NCBI RefSeq assembly: GCF_000015665.1
Contig: NC_008817.1
Span: 496,001-560,000, forward strand
Direction of reading: 5' to 3'
DNA length: 64,000 nucleotides
Source: Prochlorococcus marinus str. MIT 9515
Lineage (GTDB): Bacteria; Cyanobacteriota; Cyanobacteriia; PCC-6307; Cyanobiaceae
Position 1 is the stretch's first letter; each line of letters begins with the position of its first letter. Under the pieces are notes generated by a model. It had not been told where the DNA came from. It saw only the letters and a list, made by a program, of their open reading frames with translations, and did not search any database. Both the position numbers and the translations under genes were made by a program. Positions 9,278 to 18,807 of this stretch are shown piece after piece.

Positions 9278-9808
9278 TTAATAAAAGAAAATCAAATCGA
9301 ATTCCTTTTTATTATCGTTGATAATAAATTCTGATTCAAGCCCTTTGACGAAAAACCTATTTAATCTCTCTTGTTTCTCAATCCATTTTTCAAAGGGAAC
9401 ATCATTGATTTCAAAACGCATCTTAAAGCCATTTTTTTCCTCTTTTGAAATTTCTTCAATCTCTTTTAGTTGGGGTGGATTATCTTCATTCCATAAATTT
9501 AATGCCTCTAGAGAAGATTCAAGATGCGCTTTTATTCCATACCTCCATCTAGTTACATCTCTAACTAATTCGGTTAATTCTTTTGGTCTATTAAATCTAT
9601 TTGCCTTGAAATCGTTTCTATTTATTAATTTAACTGGAGGTATTTCAGAAGTTTTCAAGCCAAGTCCAATTAGCAAAATTGGAACTCCATAAAAGAATGT
9701 TGGCACGCTTAGATTAACTGAGTCAGTAAAGTAGGCTGTCATCCCAATAAAAGCCAAAACTCCTCCTGCGACTGTTATTATGTTTGCAGGAGATAGGTAT
9801 TTCTTCAT
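9278..9808 (-). CDS. DUF2854 membrane protein of cyanobacteria
   Basis: The 176-residue product begins with two hydrophobic segments (about 7-27 and 36-52, including VPTFFYGVPILLIGLGLK), followed by a charged, probably cytosolic C-terminal half. The SPANIITVAGG opening and the TSEIPPV stretch after the second helix match the cyanobacterial and plastid DUF2854 family, whose role is unknown. It lies on the minus strand 65 bases upstream of argB and diverges from the small gene at 9839. Nothing in the sequence points to a catalytic site. Confidence 0.7.
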   Translation of the reverse strand: MKKYLSPANIITVAGGVLAFIGMTAYFTDSVNLSVPTFFYGVPILLIGLGLKTSEIPPVKLINRNDFKANRFNRPKELTELVRDVTRWRYGIKAHLESSLEALNLWNEDNPPQLKEIEEISKEEKNGFKMRFEINDVPFEKWIEKQERLNRFFVKGLESEFIINDNKKEFDLIFFY

Positions 9809-9838
9809 TTTGTTTTATTAGAAAAGTTATTGAATATT

Positions 9839-10021
9839 ATGCAAGATCATAATTCTACAAATCAAGAAGATTTAATTTTAAAACTTGATCAAGAAAGATC
9901 ATGGTTGTTGGAGAATCTTGATAAAGGAAAATGGTCTGAGATTAGGAGTGAACTTGCTGATCTCGAAAGAAAAATAAGCAAACTCATTATACGTGTTCAA
10001 GAATCAAATATTGATACTTGA
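9839..10021 (+). CDS. Small coiled-coil protein, unknown function
   Basis: A 60-residue charged protein using ATG 9839 (a TTG at 9830 is possible). Heptad-like spacing of Leu and Ile in SEIRSELADLERKISKLI suggests one long amphipathic helix or coiled coil. It is divergent from the DUF2854 gene and converges with the ssb gene two bases later. Pattern and position support a real gene; I cannot assign a family. Confidence 0.6.
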   Translation: MQDHNSTNQEDLILKLDQERSWLLENLDKGKWSEIRSELADLERKISKLIIRVQESNIDT

Positions 10022-10023
10022 TT

Positions 10024-10473
10024 TTAAAAGGGTATTTCGTCAACTTCAGGTACTAGAGGAGAACTATTCCATTGCGTATTTTCTGTATTTCCAGATTTCT
10101 CTTCAGAAGAATTGCTATCTTTGGTTCGAGAAATATTAGTTTCTTTTCCCTCTGAGGTTATTTGTCCTGCTGGACTTATATTATGAATTCTAGAAGCTGT
10201 AAGTTCAGGCTGCTTTTCTTTAGTGCCATCTTGTCTGGTTATTGAGTTCATTCTAAGACGTCCTTCAATAACTATGTTTTGACCTTCTTTTAATTCGCTC
10301 ACCATTTCTTGCGCAATATTGCCCCAACCTAAAACTTTTAATTCTCTGGATGGATCCTCATTGCGTAATCCTTTGAAAATAACAGTCATTTCAGCAATGG
10401 GTGTTTTATTATCTTTGGTGTATCTCATCTGAGGAGAGCTATTTATTACAGCTTGAATTAAACAATGATTCAT
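10024..10473 (-). CDS. ssb: Cyanobacterial single-stranded DNA-binding protein
   Basis: A 149-residue OB-fold protein with QMRYTKDNKTPIAEM, KVLGWGNIAQEM and GQNIVIEGRLRMNSI, as in the cyanobacterial SSB-like family, then a disordered polar linker. It ends VDEIPF, the acidic-hydrophobic SSB tail that docks repair and replication partners. Cyanobacteria usually carry another SSB with a different N-terminus; whether this is the main or the accessory one cannot be decided here. PriA, a known partner of SSB tails, is encoded nearby but not in the same operon. Confidence 0.88.
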   Translation of the reverse strand: MNHCLIQAVINSSPQMRYTKDNKTPIAEMTVIFKGLRNEDPSRELKVLGWGNIAQEMVSELKEGQNIVIEGRLRMNSITRQDGTKEKQPELTASRIHNISPAGQITSEGKETNISRTKDSNSSEEKSGNTENTQWNSSPLVPEVDEIPF

Positions 10474-10502
10474 GAACTTTCTATTTAATTAAAGACATCT
10501 TG

Positions 10503-11297
10503 ATGCACAATTCAGAAAATTGCCACGAAAATGTGTGGATCCTTTCAGGAACTTCAGATGGACCAGCCATCGTTAACAAACTTTTAAAACTGGATTATGT
10601 AGTATTTGTAAGTGTTGTCACCCATAAAGCGAGTATGTCTTACTCTGAAAATTCAAAGTTACACATCATTACAGGAAAATTAAATGATTCGAGAGAAATT
10701 ATAGATTTTATTGAAAAAAATAAAATTAATTATGTAATAGATGCAACTCACCCATTTGCCTTAATAATTTCTAAAAATTTAAATGAAGCATGCAAAAAAA
10801 TCAAAAAGCCTCTTTTGGCTTTTGAAAGGAAATCGGAAATAAAACATTCCAAAAACTTTAACTATATAAATGGTTTAAAAGATATAAAGCGGCAAGGTCT
10901 AGTAAATAAAAATATTCTGTTAGCAATAGGATCTAGATTACTAAATGATACTGCAAGTTATTATTTAGAATGCGGTGCAAATGTATTTACAAGAGTAATT
11001 CCAACATATGAGAGTATATCTAAAGCTTTTGCCTCATGTATTAAAAATTCAAACATAGCAATACTTGAACCTAGTAAAAAAAAAGGAAATATTTTAGAAA
11101 AAAAACTTTGTGATCATTGGGACATAGATTATATACTTTGTAGAGATTCTGGAAGTTATGCACAAATGAATTGGGAGGCAATTGTTTATGGAAGTGATAT
11201 CAATTTATTTTTAGTTAAAAGGCCAAAACTAAAATTTAAAAATCCGCTACTGTTTTTTGATTATGATGAGTTGATAAACCAAATAACTAAAAATTAA
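10503..11297 (+). CDS. cobK: Precorrin-6A reductase
   Basis: A 264-residue enzyme of the cobalamin pathway that reduces precorrin-6A with NAD(P)H. The opening VWILSGTSDGPAIVNKL is the family's nucleotide-binding Gly-rich loop. DATHPFALIISKNL and the later ILCRDSGS with a downstream aromatic block are further CobK signatures. ATG 10503 is chosen over the TTG directly before it. cutA starts nine bases after the stop, so the two may be co-transcribed. Another cobalamin gene, cobO, is in the window at 28748, consistent with full B12 synthesis by this organism. Confidence 0.88.
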   Translation: MHNSENCHENVWILSGTSDGPAIVNKLLKLDYVVFVSVVTHKASMSYSENSKLHIITGKLNDSREIIDFIEKNKINYVIDATHPFALIISKNLNEACKKIKKPLLAFERKSEIKHSKNFNYINGLKDIKRQGLVNKNILLAIGSRLLNDTASYYLECGANVFTRVIPTYESISKAFASCIKNSNIAILEPSKKKGNILEKKLCDHWDIDYILCRDSGSYAQMNWEAIVYGSDINLFLVKRPKLKFKNPLLFFDYDELINQITKN

Positions 11298-11306
11298 TAC
11301 TTTAGG

Positions 11307-11621
11307 ATGAAGCCAGTCTTACTCGTGATATCAACTGAACTAAATAAAAAATCAGCTAAAAAAATTGCTAAGTTATTAATCAAAAAAAAACTTGCAGCAT
11401 GTGTCTCCTTAAAAGATATTAATTCAATTTATGAATGGGAAGGAAAAGTTGTGGAGGTTAATGAGGTTGAGATTACAATAAAAAGTAAACTGGAATTGAA
11501 AAATGATTTGATAGTTTTCTTACGAAAGATGCTGTCTTATGATTTGCCCCAAATCGTTTATAAAAAATTTAAATCTGAAAAAAATTATATGAATTGGATA
11601 AACAAATCTTGCTTAAAATGA
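11307..11621 (+). CDS. cutA: Divalent cation tolerance protein CutA
   Basis: A 104-residue small trimeric protein of the CutA family. Typical features are the N-terminal VLLVIST strand, AKLLIKKKLAACVSL, IYEWEGKVVEVNEVEITIKS and the final LPQIVYKKF block with the conserved Pro. CutA folds like PII signalling proteins, and a role in copper or other metal tolerance has been proposed but is not well established in cyanobacteria. Its last nine bases overlap the 3' end of the convergent kinase gene. Confidence 0.9.
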   Translation: MKPVLLVISTELNKKSAKKIAKLLIKKKLAACVSLKDINSIYEWEGKVVEVNEVEITIKSKLELKNDLIVFLRKMLSYDLPQIVYKKFKSEKNYMNWINKSCLK

Positions 11622-12629
11622 GTGTTCTTGTAATAAATTTTTGAGATTAATATTAGATCTAGAACCTAGCTGAGTAATTATATGACCAGCGCAAATTGAA
11701 CCTAATTCTCCACACTTCTTTGTAGGATAGTTATTAATTAATCCATGAATAAATCCACCAGCATAAAGATCTCCCGCACCTGTTGTATCAATAATCTTTC
11801 CTAATATTTTGGGATTTATTTCTTCAAGCTTACCGTTATTGATAATTAAAGAGCCTTTACTGCCTAAAGTAATTATCACTAATTCGCAAATTGAGGAAAT
11901 AGATTTTTGACAGCTTTGTAAATTATTTTCTTCAAATAGACTCAATACTTCAGATTCATTACAAAAAACTATATCTACATAGTTATCAATTAATTCTAAG
12001 AAACTTTCTCTGTGCCTATCTACACAAAAAGAGTCCGATAATGAAAGTATTATTTTTGTATCTGATTCTTTGGCAAGCTTAGAAGCTTTAAGAAAGGCTT
12101 TTTTGGCTAGATCACTATCCCATAAGTATCCTTCTAAGTATAAATATTTGCTTTCTTTAATTAAATTATAATCAACATCTTTAGGCTCAAACTCAATAGA
12201 TGCTCCTAGATATGTACACATAGTTCTTTGAGCATCTGGAGTTATAAAAATTATTGAATGTGCACTTGATGGTCCTTTTTCTATTGGCGGGGTGTTAAAA
12301 ATAGTATTACTTTTTTTAATATCAATAGAGAAGAAATTTCCAAAATTATCATTCTTCACTCTTCCAATAAATTGAACATTATTCCCTAACTCAGCCAGGC
12401 ATACGACAGTGTTAGCAGAAGAACCTCCTGATATTTTTTTAATTACTGTGCAATTTTTTAACAAAGTTTCAGATTCATTAGAGTTGATAAGATTCATAGA
12501 TCCTTTTTTAAGATCATTTATCTCGAGAAAATTATCGTTAACATTTACGATAATATCTACGATTGCGTTTCCCAAACCAATAAGATCAATACCTTTTTTT
12601 TGATCAAAATTTTTATTTTTTTCTTTCAT
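11613..12629 (-). CDS. PfkB-family carbohydrate/nucleoside kinase
   Basis: A 338-residue ribokinase-fold enzyme. The first PfkB signature is ISGGSSANTVVCLAELG (from about residue 66), and the second is DTTGAGDLYAGGF at 281-293, with Asp287 as catalytic base. VFCNESEV contains the NxxE magnesium and phosphate motif. Cyanobacterial members of this subgroup are usually annotated as adenosine kinase-like sugar kinases; substrate specificity cannot be fixed from sequence. It lies 20 bases downstream of purA on the same strand, so a link with adenosine metabolism is attractive but is an inference. Confidence 0.85.
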   Translation of the reverse strand: MKEKNKNFDQKKGIDLIGLGNAIVDIIVNVNDNFLEINDLKKGSMNLINSNESETLLKNCTVIKKISGGSSANTVVCLAELGNNVQFIGRVKNDNFGNFFSIDIKKSNTIFNTPPIEKGPSSAHSIIFITPDAQRTMCTYLGASIEFEPKDVDYNLIKESKYLYLEGYLWDSDLAKKAFLKASKLAKESDTKIILSLSDSFCVDRHRESFLELIDNYVDIVFCNESEVLSLFEENNLQSCQKSISSICELVIITLGSKGSLIINNGKLEEINPKILGKIIDTTGAGDLYAGGFIHGLINNYPTKKCGELGSICAGHIITQLGSRSNINLKNLLQEHSF

Positions 12630-12649
12630 TTAATTTAAAAATTTTTTGA

Positions 12650-14032
<1,383 letters not shown>

Positions 14033-14041
14033 TCATTTGTA

Positions 14042-14479
14042 TTAACTTTCTCTGAGAACCATTTTTTCGGCAAGTGAGAATTCCTTAGTTAAACGCTCTT
14101 TAAGTTTATCCGGTAGAGGCCTTGTTGCAAAATTCTTGTAATGACCAGCCATAGCATTTAATGCTGTCTGCATTGTTGTAAATGATTGAGTTTTATTAAC
14201 CATACCCCTATTTCTATATCTTGAAATATAGTCAGTTATTAGAGCAAGTGATTCATCTCTAACCTCGTTCTTATTAGGAGAATCTTTTGGTGTGTCAACT
14301 GCAATTTGTAAAGTTTTAACGACAGATATTGTATCTTGAGTGTAATCCCCAGTCATAGATGTCTTTGCTGCATATGAAGGGGAATTAAATAATGTGAAAA
14401 AAATAGATAAACAAATGGTAAAAGATATAACTTTTGCAAAAAAATCAGGAAATAATAAAGGCTTTTCTTTAACTAACAT
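14042..14479 (-). CDS. psb27: Photosystem II assembly protein Psb27
   Basis: A 145-residue lumenal protein that binds CP43 during photosystem II assembly and repair. A hydrophobic signal segment (about 13-31) ends near SPSYAAKTS, a signal peptidase I type site. The mature part has the family's helical features YTQDTISVVKTLQ, YISRYRNRG and TMQTALNAMAGHY. Many cyanobacterial Psb27 proteins are lipoproteins; here the only early cysteine (Cys23) sits inside the hydrophobic stretch with no lipobox, so the mature protein is probably soluble. It lies directly upstream of purA on the same strand and downstream of proS. Confidence 0.9.
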   Translation of the reverse strand: MLVKEKPLLFPDFFAKVISFTICLSIFFTLFNSPSYAAKTSMTGDYTQDTISVVKTLQIAVDTPKDSPNKNEVRDESLALITDYISRYRNRGMVNKTQSFTTMQTALNAMAGHYKNFATRPLPDKLKERLTKEFSLAEKMVLRES

Positions 14480-14505
14480 AACTTTACTCCGAATAAAATT
14501 TAGCT

Positions 14506-16308
14506 TTAAGAATTTTCATTGTACAGTATTTTTGATTCGGAAATAAATTTTTCTAACAAATTCTGTGAAGAAATCTTAATTTTTCTTTTGCTTGATCTGC
14601 ATATAAATTCTACTTCTTTATTGATCGAATCTCTGCCAATAATTATTTGAAAAGGAATACCAATTAAATCCGCATCTTTGAACTTAACTCCTGCTCTAAC
14701 ATCTCGGTCGTCAAGTAACACATCAATTTTTTTGCTTTCAAACTCCTTGTAAATCTCTTCAGTAAGTTTTGTTTGATATGGATCTTTTAAATTAGTTGGA
14801 ATAATTAAAATCTCAAAGGGAGAAATTTGAATTGGCCAAGAAATACCATTTTCATCATGATTCTGTTCAATAGCTGCTTGAGCGATTCTTGTAACGCCAA
14901 TTCCATAACAACCCATCCATAAATTTTTCAATTTACCATCCTTGTCAGAGAATTTTGCATTCAATTTCTCGCTATATTTTTGACCTAATTGAAAAATATG
15001 TCCAATTTCAATACCTCTTTTTTCTTTTAACTCTTCATTACTTTCAAGGCTAATACGATCTCCTTTTTTTGCATTCCTTATATCTGAGATTAGGAATTGA
15101 TTATCAATGAATGAAAATGTTTGGAATACTTTATGAAAATTAACTTTATTGCTACCACTTACAAAACTTGAAAGATTATTGGCAGAGTGATCAGCGATTC
15201 TTATCCAACTTTTGTCCCAACTTGAACTATTTTTTATTACTTCATCATTAATGTCTGGTCCAATGTAACCTAATGGAAAATTGGTTAGATTTTTTTCAAT
15301 AGTTGCATTGTCTTCAATTATTTCTAGGCTAATCAAGTTTGAACTATATTTTTTGCTAATCAAATTAAAAAGTTTAATTTCATTTATATGTTGATCTCCT
15401 CTTATACATGTGAGGATTGGAAGTTGGGACTTGTTTTCAAATTTAGCGACGAATATAACGACTTTAACTATTTGGCTAGCATCCAAATCATTTTCCTTAC
15501 ATATATCAACAATTGATTTTTGATTAGGTGTTTCTAACCATTCAGTTTCAAAACTTTTTAAAGGAATCTCTTTTGAAGGTAAAGAAATGGCTTTTTCAAT
15601 ATTAGCTGCATAAGAACCACTTTCAGTAAATAAAATATAATCTTCGCCGGCATCTGCTGTTACCATGAATTCTTTAGATGCGGCCCCTCCAATAGCTCCA
15701 CTATCTGCATCTACTCCAACTGTATCTAATCCACAATTTTTAAAAATATTTTCATATGATCTTTCCATTTTTTCATAAAAAGATGACAAATCTTCTTTTG
15801 AAGAGTGAAAAGAATAACCATCCTTCATTATGAATTCCCTACTCCTCATCAACCCAAATCGTGGCCTTATCTCATCTCTAAATTTTGTTTGTATTTGGTA
15901 GAAACATAAAGGTAGCTGCTTATATGAATTAATAATTTCTGATGCAATATTTGTAATTACTTCTTCATGTGTTGGTGCCAAGCCAAATTCTTTCCCTTGC
16001 CTATCCTTGAGATTAAACATTATTCCTTCCCCGGCTGTATAACCTTCCCATCTTTCACTCCTTTTCCATAACTCTGCTGGGTGGAGTTGGGGTAAAAGTA
16101 ATTTTGAACAGCCATTATTATTTAGTTCTTTTTCAATTATGTTCGATATTTTTTCAATTACTTTGAGCATTATCGGCATGTATGCATATATTCCACTATT
16201 TACTCTGCGAATATAACCCCCTTTTAAAAGTAATTGATGAGAAATAATTTCTGCTTCAGAAGGAGTATCACGAAGCGTCCCCAGAGGAAAGGAGGTGGTG
16301 ACGCGCAT
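14506..16308 (-). CDS. proS: Prolyl-tRNA synthetase
   Basis: A class II aminoacyl-tRNA synthetase of bacterial type with an editing insertion, 600 residues from ATG 16308. The chosen start gives MRVTTSFPLGTLRDTPSEAE, the normal N-terminus; a TTG 39 codons upstream is also open but adds an unrelated stretch. GLAPTHEEV, FRDEIRPRFGLMRSREFIMKDGYSFH (motif 2), GAIGGAASKEFM and the motif 3 block WMGCYGIGVTRIAQA are visible. The anticodon-binding domain forms the last 120 residues. psb27 begins 26 bases after its stop. Confidence 0.95.
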   Translation of the reverse strand: MRVTTSFPLGTLRDTPSEAEIISHQLLLKGGYIRRVNSGIYAYMPIMLKVIEKISNIIEKELNNNGCSKLLLPQLHPAELWKRSERWEGYTAGEGIMFNLKDRQGKEFGLAPTHEEVITNIASEIINSYKQLPLCFYQIQTKFRDEIRPRFGLMRSREFIMKDGYSFHSSKEDLSSFYEKMERSYENIFKNCGLDTVGVDADSGAIGGAASKEFMVTADAGEDYILFTESGSYAANIEKAISLPSKEIPLKSFETEWLETPNQKSIVDICKENDLDASQIVKVVIFVAKFENKSQLPILTCIRGDQHINEIKLFNLISKKYSSNLISLEIIEDNATIEKNLTNFPLGYIGPDINDEVIKNSSSWDKSWIRIADHSANNLSSFVSGSNKVNFHKVFQTFSFIDNQFLISDIRNAKKGDRISLESNEELKEKRGIEIGHIFQLGQKYSEKLNAKFSDKDGKLKNLWMGCYGIGVTRIAQAAIEQNHDENGISWPIQISPFEILIIPTNLKDPYQTKLTEEIYKEFESKKIDVLLDDRDVRAGVKFKDADLIGIPFQIIIGRDSINKEVEFICRSSKRKIKISSQNLLEKFISESKILYNENS

Positions 16309-16485
16309 ATAAATAAATTTGTAATTATGTTTAATTTTATCAATTAAGTCGTAAAAAAAATTTAAAGTATCTTGAGTCCCTGAAGGCAGGTAGTTTAGAT
16401 TGAGCCTTTCTGCTACTTTCTTCAATAATAAAACTTAAAATTTTTAGGTAATTTCATTAACCTTGAAGGCATTTTTAATAAAGTT

Positions 16486-16836
16486 ATGGACAATATAGAT
16501 TCCAATATTTCTAGTTCAGAAGAATTAGTTGGTATTGATGAAGTTCAAAAATTCCTTAACCGATCAAGAGCCTCTGTTTACAGATACACAAATACAGATC
16601 TAAGGAATTTAAATCCTAGTTTCAACCCAAGAAAATTAAACCCAGAATATAGAACGGATCAAAAAGATCCATTACGTTTTCACCCAAATGAAATTGCCAG
16701 ATTTGCAAAAGATATTTTAAGAATTAAAGAAGTGACTGTAGAAGTTTTTAATTCTCCATCTTCTGCTGCTCAAAATATACTTTCACAAATACTTGAAGAA
16801 TTAAAAAGTATTAGATCGTTACTCGAAAAAAATTAG
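16486..16836 (+). CDS. Conserved small protein, possible helix-turn-helix
   Basis: A 116-residue protein, divergent from proS. The N-terminal half, LVGIDEVQKFLNRSRASVYRYTNTD, resembles the winged helix-turn-helix of excisionase/MerR-like proteins (a recognition helix after a turn at RSRAS). The middle is polar with several Pro and Asn. The C-terminus ILSQILEELKSIRSLLEK forms an amphipathic helix suited to dimer formation. This suggests a DNA-binding regulator, but I know of no experimental role. No mobile element is nearby that would require an excisionase. Confidence 0.6.
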   Translation: MDNIDSNISSSEELVGIDEVQKFLNRSRASVYRYTNTDLRNLNPSFNPRKLNPEYRTDQKDPLRFHPNEIARFAKDILRIKEVTVEVFNSPSSAAQNILSQILEELKSIRSLLEKN

Positions 16837-16937
16837 TTTAAAATTTAATTTTTTAAAATACATTTTGATTTATTTACTTTTTAATTGTAAAATTAAATTT
16901 GTTAAGTTTAATACTCAACTTTTAGCAAGTAAAACTC

Positions 16938-17195
16938 TTGAAATACTCAAATTCAAAGAAGTTTGTCGAAGGTAAATTAAGCGAAAACTCCTCTCTTATT
17001 AATACTCCAAGTGAATTAATAAGGGATGATGATGATGACCCCTTAAGTATGAGGAGCCTCTCTATATCTTTTCTTGGGATCATGATTGCTTTTCTTACAA
17101 TTTTATTGCCTTCAATAAGTATTTTGCTTGGTAGACCTTTATCTCAAGGAAATGAGATTACTTCTTTTCACTTAATTAAAAAAGATGGATCTTAG
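16938..17195 (+). CDS. Small single-pass membrane protein, unknown
   Basis: An 85-residue product from a TTG start at 16938. The N-terminal half is polar with an acidic run of five Asp (near 30-34), followed by one transmembrane helix (about 42-66, including FLGIMIAFLTILLPSISILLG). Its last 11 bases overlap the start of the second pyrophosphatase gene, which suggests translational coupling. The family is not recognised. Confidence 0.6.
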   Translation: MKYSNSKKFVEGKLSENSSLINTPSELIRDDDDDPLSMRSLSISFLGIMIAFLTILLPSISILLGRPLSQGNEITSFHLIKKDGS

Positions 17196-17733
17196 TTTGA
17201 TACCTCCATCTCCAACGAAGGGTATAGTAAATTTAGTGGTTGAAATACCAGCTGGGAGCAGGAATAAATACGAATATTGTTCTCAAGCTGGAATTATGGC
17301 ACTTGATAGAATTTTACATTCTTCAGTAAGGTACCCCTTTGATTATGGTTTTATTCCAAATACACTTGCTGATGACGGGGCTCCGCTTGATGCAATGGTA
17401 ATAATGGATGAACCAACATTTGCAGGTTGTTTAATTAAAGCAAGACCTATAGGAGTTTTAGATATGCATGATTGTGGGCATTATGATGGCAAACTTTTAT
17501 GCGTTCCTGTAGCTAATCCAAGACAAGATAATATAACTAGTATTAATCAAATAGCTCCTAATCAATTAGAAGATGTCGCAGAATTTTTTAGAACAAGTAA
17601 AGGTTTAGACGGAAGAACAGTTCAAATAGATGGTTGGAGAGATTTTGAAGTGATTGAGGAACTTTTAAGAAAATGTACATCTTCAAAAAAGAAAACCTTT
17701 AAAGTTCTAAAAAAATCATCAATAGTTAAATAA
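17185..17733 (+). CDS. ppa: Family I inorganic pyrophosphatase with altered metal motif
   Basis: A 182-residue protein close to cyanobacterial Ppa (MDLSLIPPSP start, EIPAGSRNKYEY, SVRYPFDYGFIPNTL). By alignment to the E. coli enzyme, most active-site residues are kept: E20, K28, E30, R42, Y50, Y54, D64, D69, D96, D101 and K103. The central metal ligand of the DGDPxD motif is replaced: the sequence is DGAPLDA, with Ala66 in place of Asp67 (E. coli numbering), a residue that binds the activating metals. Activity could be weak or changed. A fully conserved family I gene lies at 1811-2398. It overlaps the preceding membrane-protein gene and is followed within one base by the ArsC/Spx-like gene. 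Confidence 0.88.
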   Translation: MDLSLIPPSPTKGIVNLVVEIPAGSRNKYEYCSQAGIMALDRILHSSVRYPFDYGFIPNTLADDGAPLDAMVIMDEPTFAGCLIKARPIGVLDMHDCGHYDGKLLCVPVANPRQDNITSINQIAPNQLEDVAEFFRTSKGLDGRTVQIDGWRDFEVIEELLRKCTSSKKKTFKVLKKSSIVK

Positions 17734-17734
17734 A

Positions 17735-18091
17735 TTGAAAAAAGTAATTTTTTATAGCTATCCAAAATGTTCAACATGCAGAAAAGCATCAAAATGGCTT
17801 GATCAAAATAATATAAACTATAAATTTATAGATATAGTTAAAGAACCTCCTTCAAAAAAATTTTTAGAAATTGCTTTAATACAATTTTCGTTTGATATTA
17901 AAAAAATATTTAATACAAGAGGTAAGAGTTTTAAATTAATTGATTTTGATATTTTTGACTTAACAAAAAAGAAAATTATTGAACTATTATCAAATGATGG
18001 AAAATTAATAAAAAGACCATTTTTAATTATTAACGAAAGTGAATTAATACTTGGATTCAATGAGTCTGAATATGCCGCCAATTTCAAATAG
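17735..18091 (+). CDS. ArsC/Spx/MgsR-family thioredoxin-fold protein
   Basis: A 118-residue protein that opens with VIFYSYPKCSTCRKASKWL, a thioredoxin-like strand followed by CSTC, then FIDIVKEPPS and, near the end, IKRPFLIINESELILGF. This is the layout of the ArsC/Spx family. The CxxC pair resembles Spx/MgsR or YffB-like members rather than a classical arsenate reductase, so a redox or regulatory role is as likely as arsenate reduction. The TTG start lies one base after the pyrophosphatase stop, implying co-translation. Confidence 0.8.
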   Translation: MKKVIFYSYPKCSTCRKASKWLDQNNINYKFIDIVKEPPSKKFLEIALIQFSFDIKKIFNTRGKSFKLIDFDIFDLTKKKIIELLSNDGKLIKRPFLIINESELILGFNESEYAANFK

Positions 18092-18120
18092 AGCTTTAAT
18101 TTTAAAATTAAATAAATTTT

Positions 18121-18807
18121 ATGAATTCATCCTATAAAAACAAACTTCTTGAATGGGGACCACTACTTTGTTTGACTTTTTTGGTTTCTTCTTGCAGATC
18201 TTTTATAGCAGAACCGCGTTACATTCCATCAGGTTCAATGCTACCTGAATTACAAATAAACGATAGATTGATTATTGAAAAAATTTCTTTAAAAAAGAAA
18301 TTACCTCAACGAGGAGATATTGTTGTTTTTAAATCACCTTTTTCTTTCGATGAAAAACTTGTTATGTCACGATCAAATCCTTTGCCAAATAAAAGGTATT
18401 GTTTTTTTATGAGTTTTCCTCCCATGTCATTCATCCCTGGATTTAGAGATCAGGCTTGTGATGCATATATAAAGAGAGTAGTAGCTTTGCCTGGAGAATT
18501 AGTAAGTGTAAATGTTAAGGGTGAGGTAACAATAAATAATAAAAAAATTTTTGAGCCATATGTTACCAATTTCTGTTCCGAGTCCTATTTTAATAATTGC
18601 GGAGGATTTAAAAGTTTGAGAGTACCAAAGGATCATTTTTTGGTACTAGGTGATAATAGATCAAATAGCTGGGATGGAAGGTATTGGCCTGGAGGGAAAT
18701 TTCTTCATAAAAAAGAAATTATTGGGAAAGCCTATTTTAGGTTTTGGCCTTTAAACAATTTTGGTTTTTTTAGAAATCAAGACCAACCTCGATCACTTTC
18801 CCTTTAA
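18121..18807 (+). CDS. lepB: Signal peptidase I
   Basis: A 228-residue membrane-anchored serine protease that removes signal peptides on the outer face of the plasma or thylakoid membrane. The N-terminal anchor is about residues 12-26. YIPSGSM carries the nucleophile Ser39. IKRVVALPGE holds the general base Lys118, and GDNRSNSWDGR begins at 177. An insertion between the catalytic boxes contains several Cys residues. The last 38 bases overlap the end of the convergent dihydroorotase-like gene. Confidence 0.94.
   Translation: MNSSYKNKLLEWGPLLCLTFLVSSCRSFIAEPRYIPSGSMLPELQINDRLIIEKISLKKKLPQRGDIVVFKSPFSFDEKLVMSRSNPLPNKRYCFFMSFPPMSFIPGFRDQACDAYIKRVVALPGELVSVNVKGEVTINNKKIFEPYVTNFCSESYFNNCGGFKSLRVPKDHFLVLGDNRSNSWDGRYWPGGKFLHKKEIIGKAYFRFWPLNNFGFFRNQDQPRSLSL

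Noticed and set aside
16309-16425. A longer proS start, 39 codons upstream of ATG 16308
   Set aside because: The extra residues match no ProS N-terminus, whereas MRVTTSFPLGTLRDTPSEAE from ATG 16308 is the standard beginning.
18095-18112. 18-base palindrome TTTAATTTTAAAATTAAA between the ArsC-like gene and lepB
   Set aside because: It contains only A and T, so such dyads are common by chance in this genome. No T-tract or regulator logic supports it.
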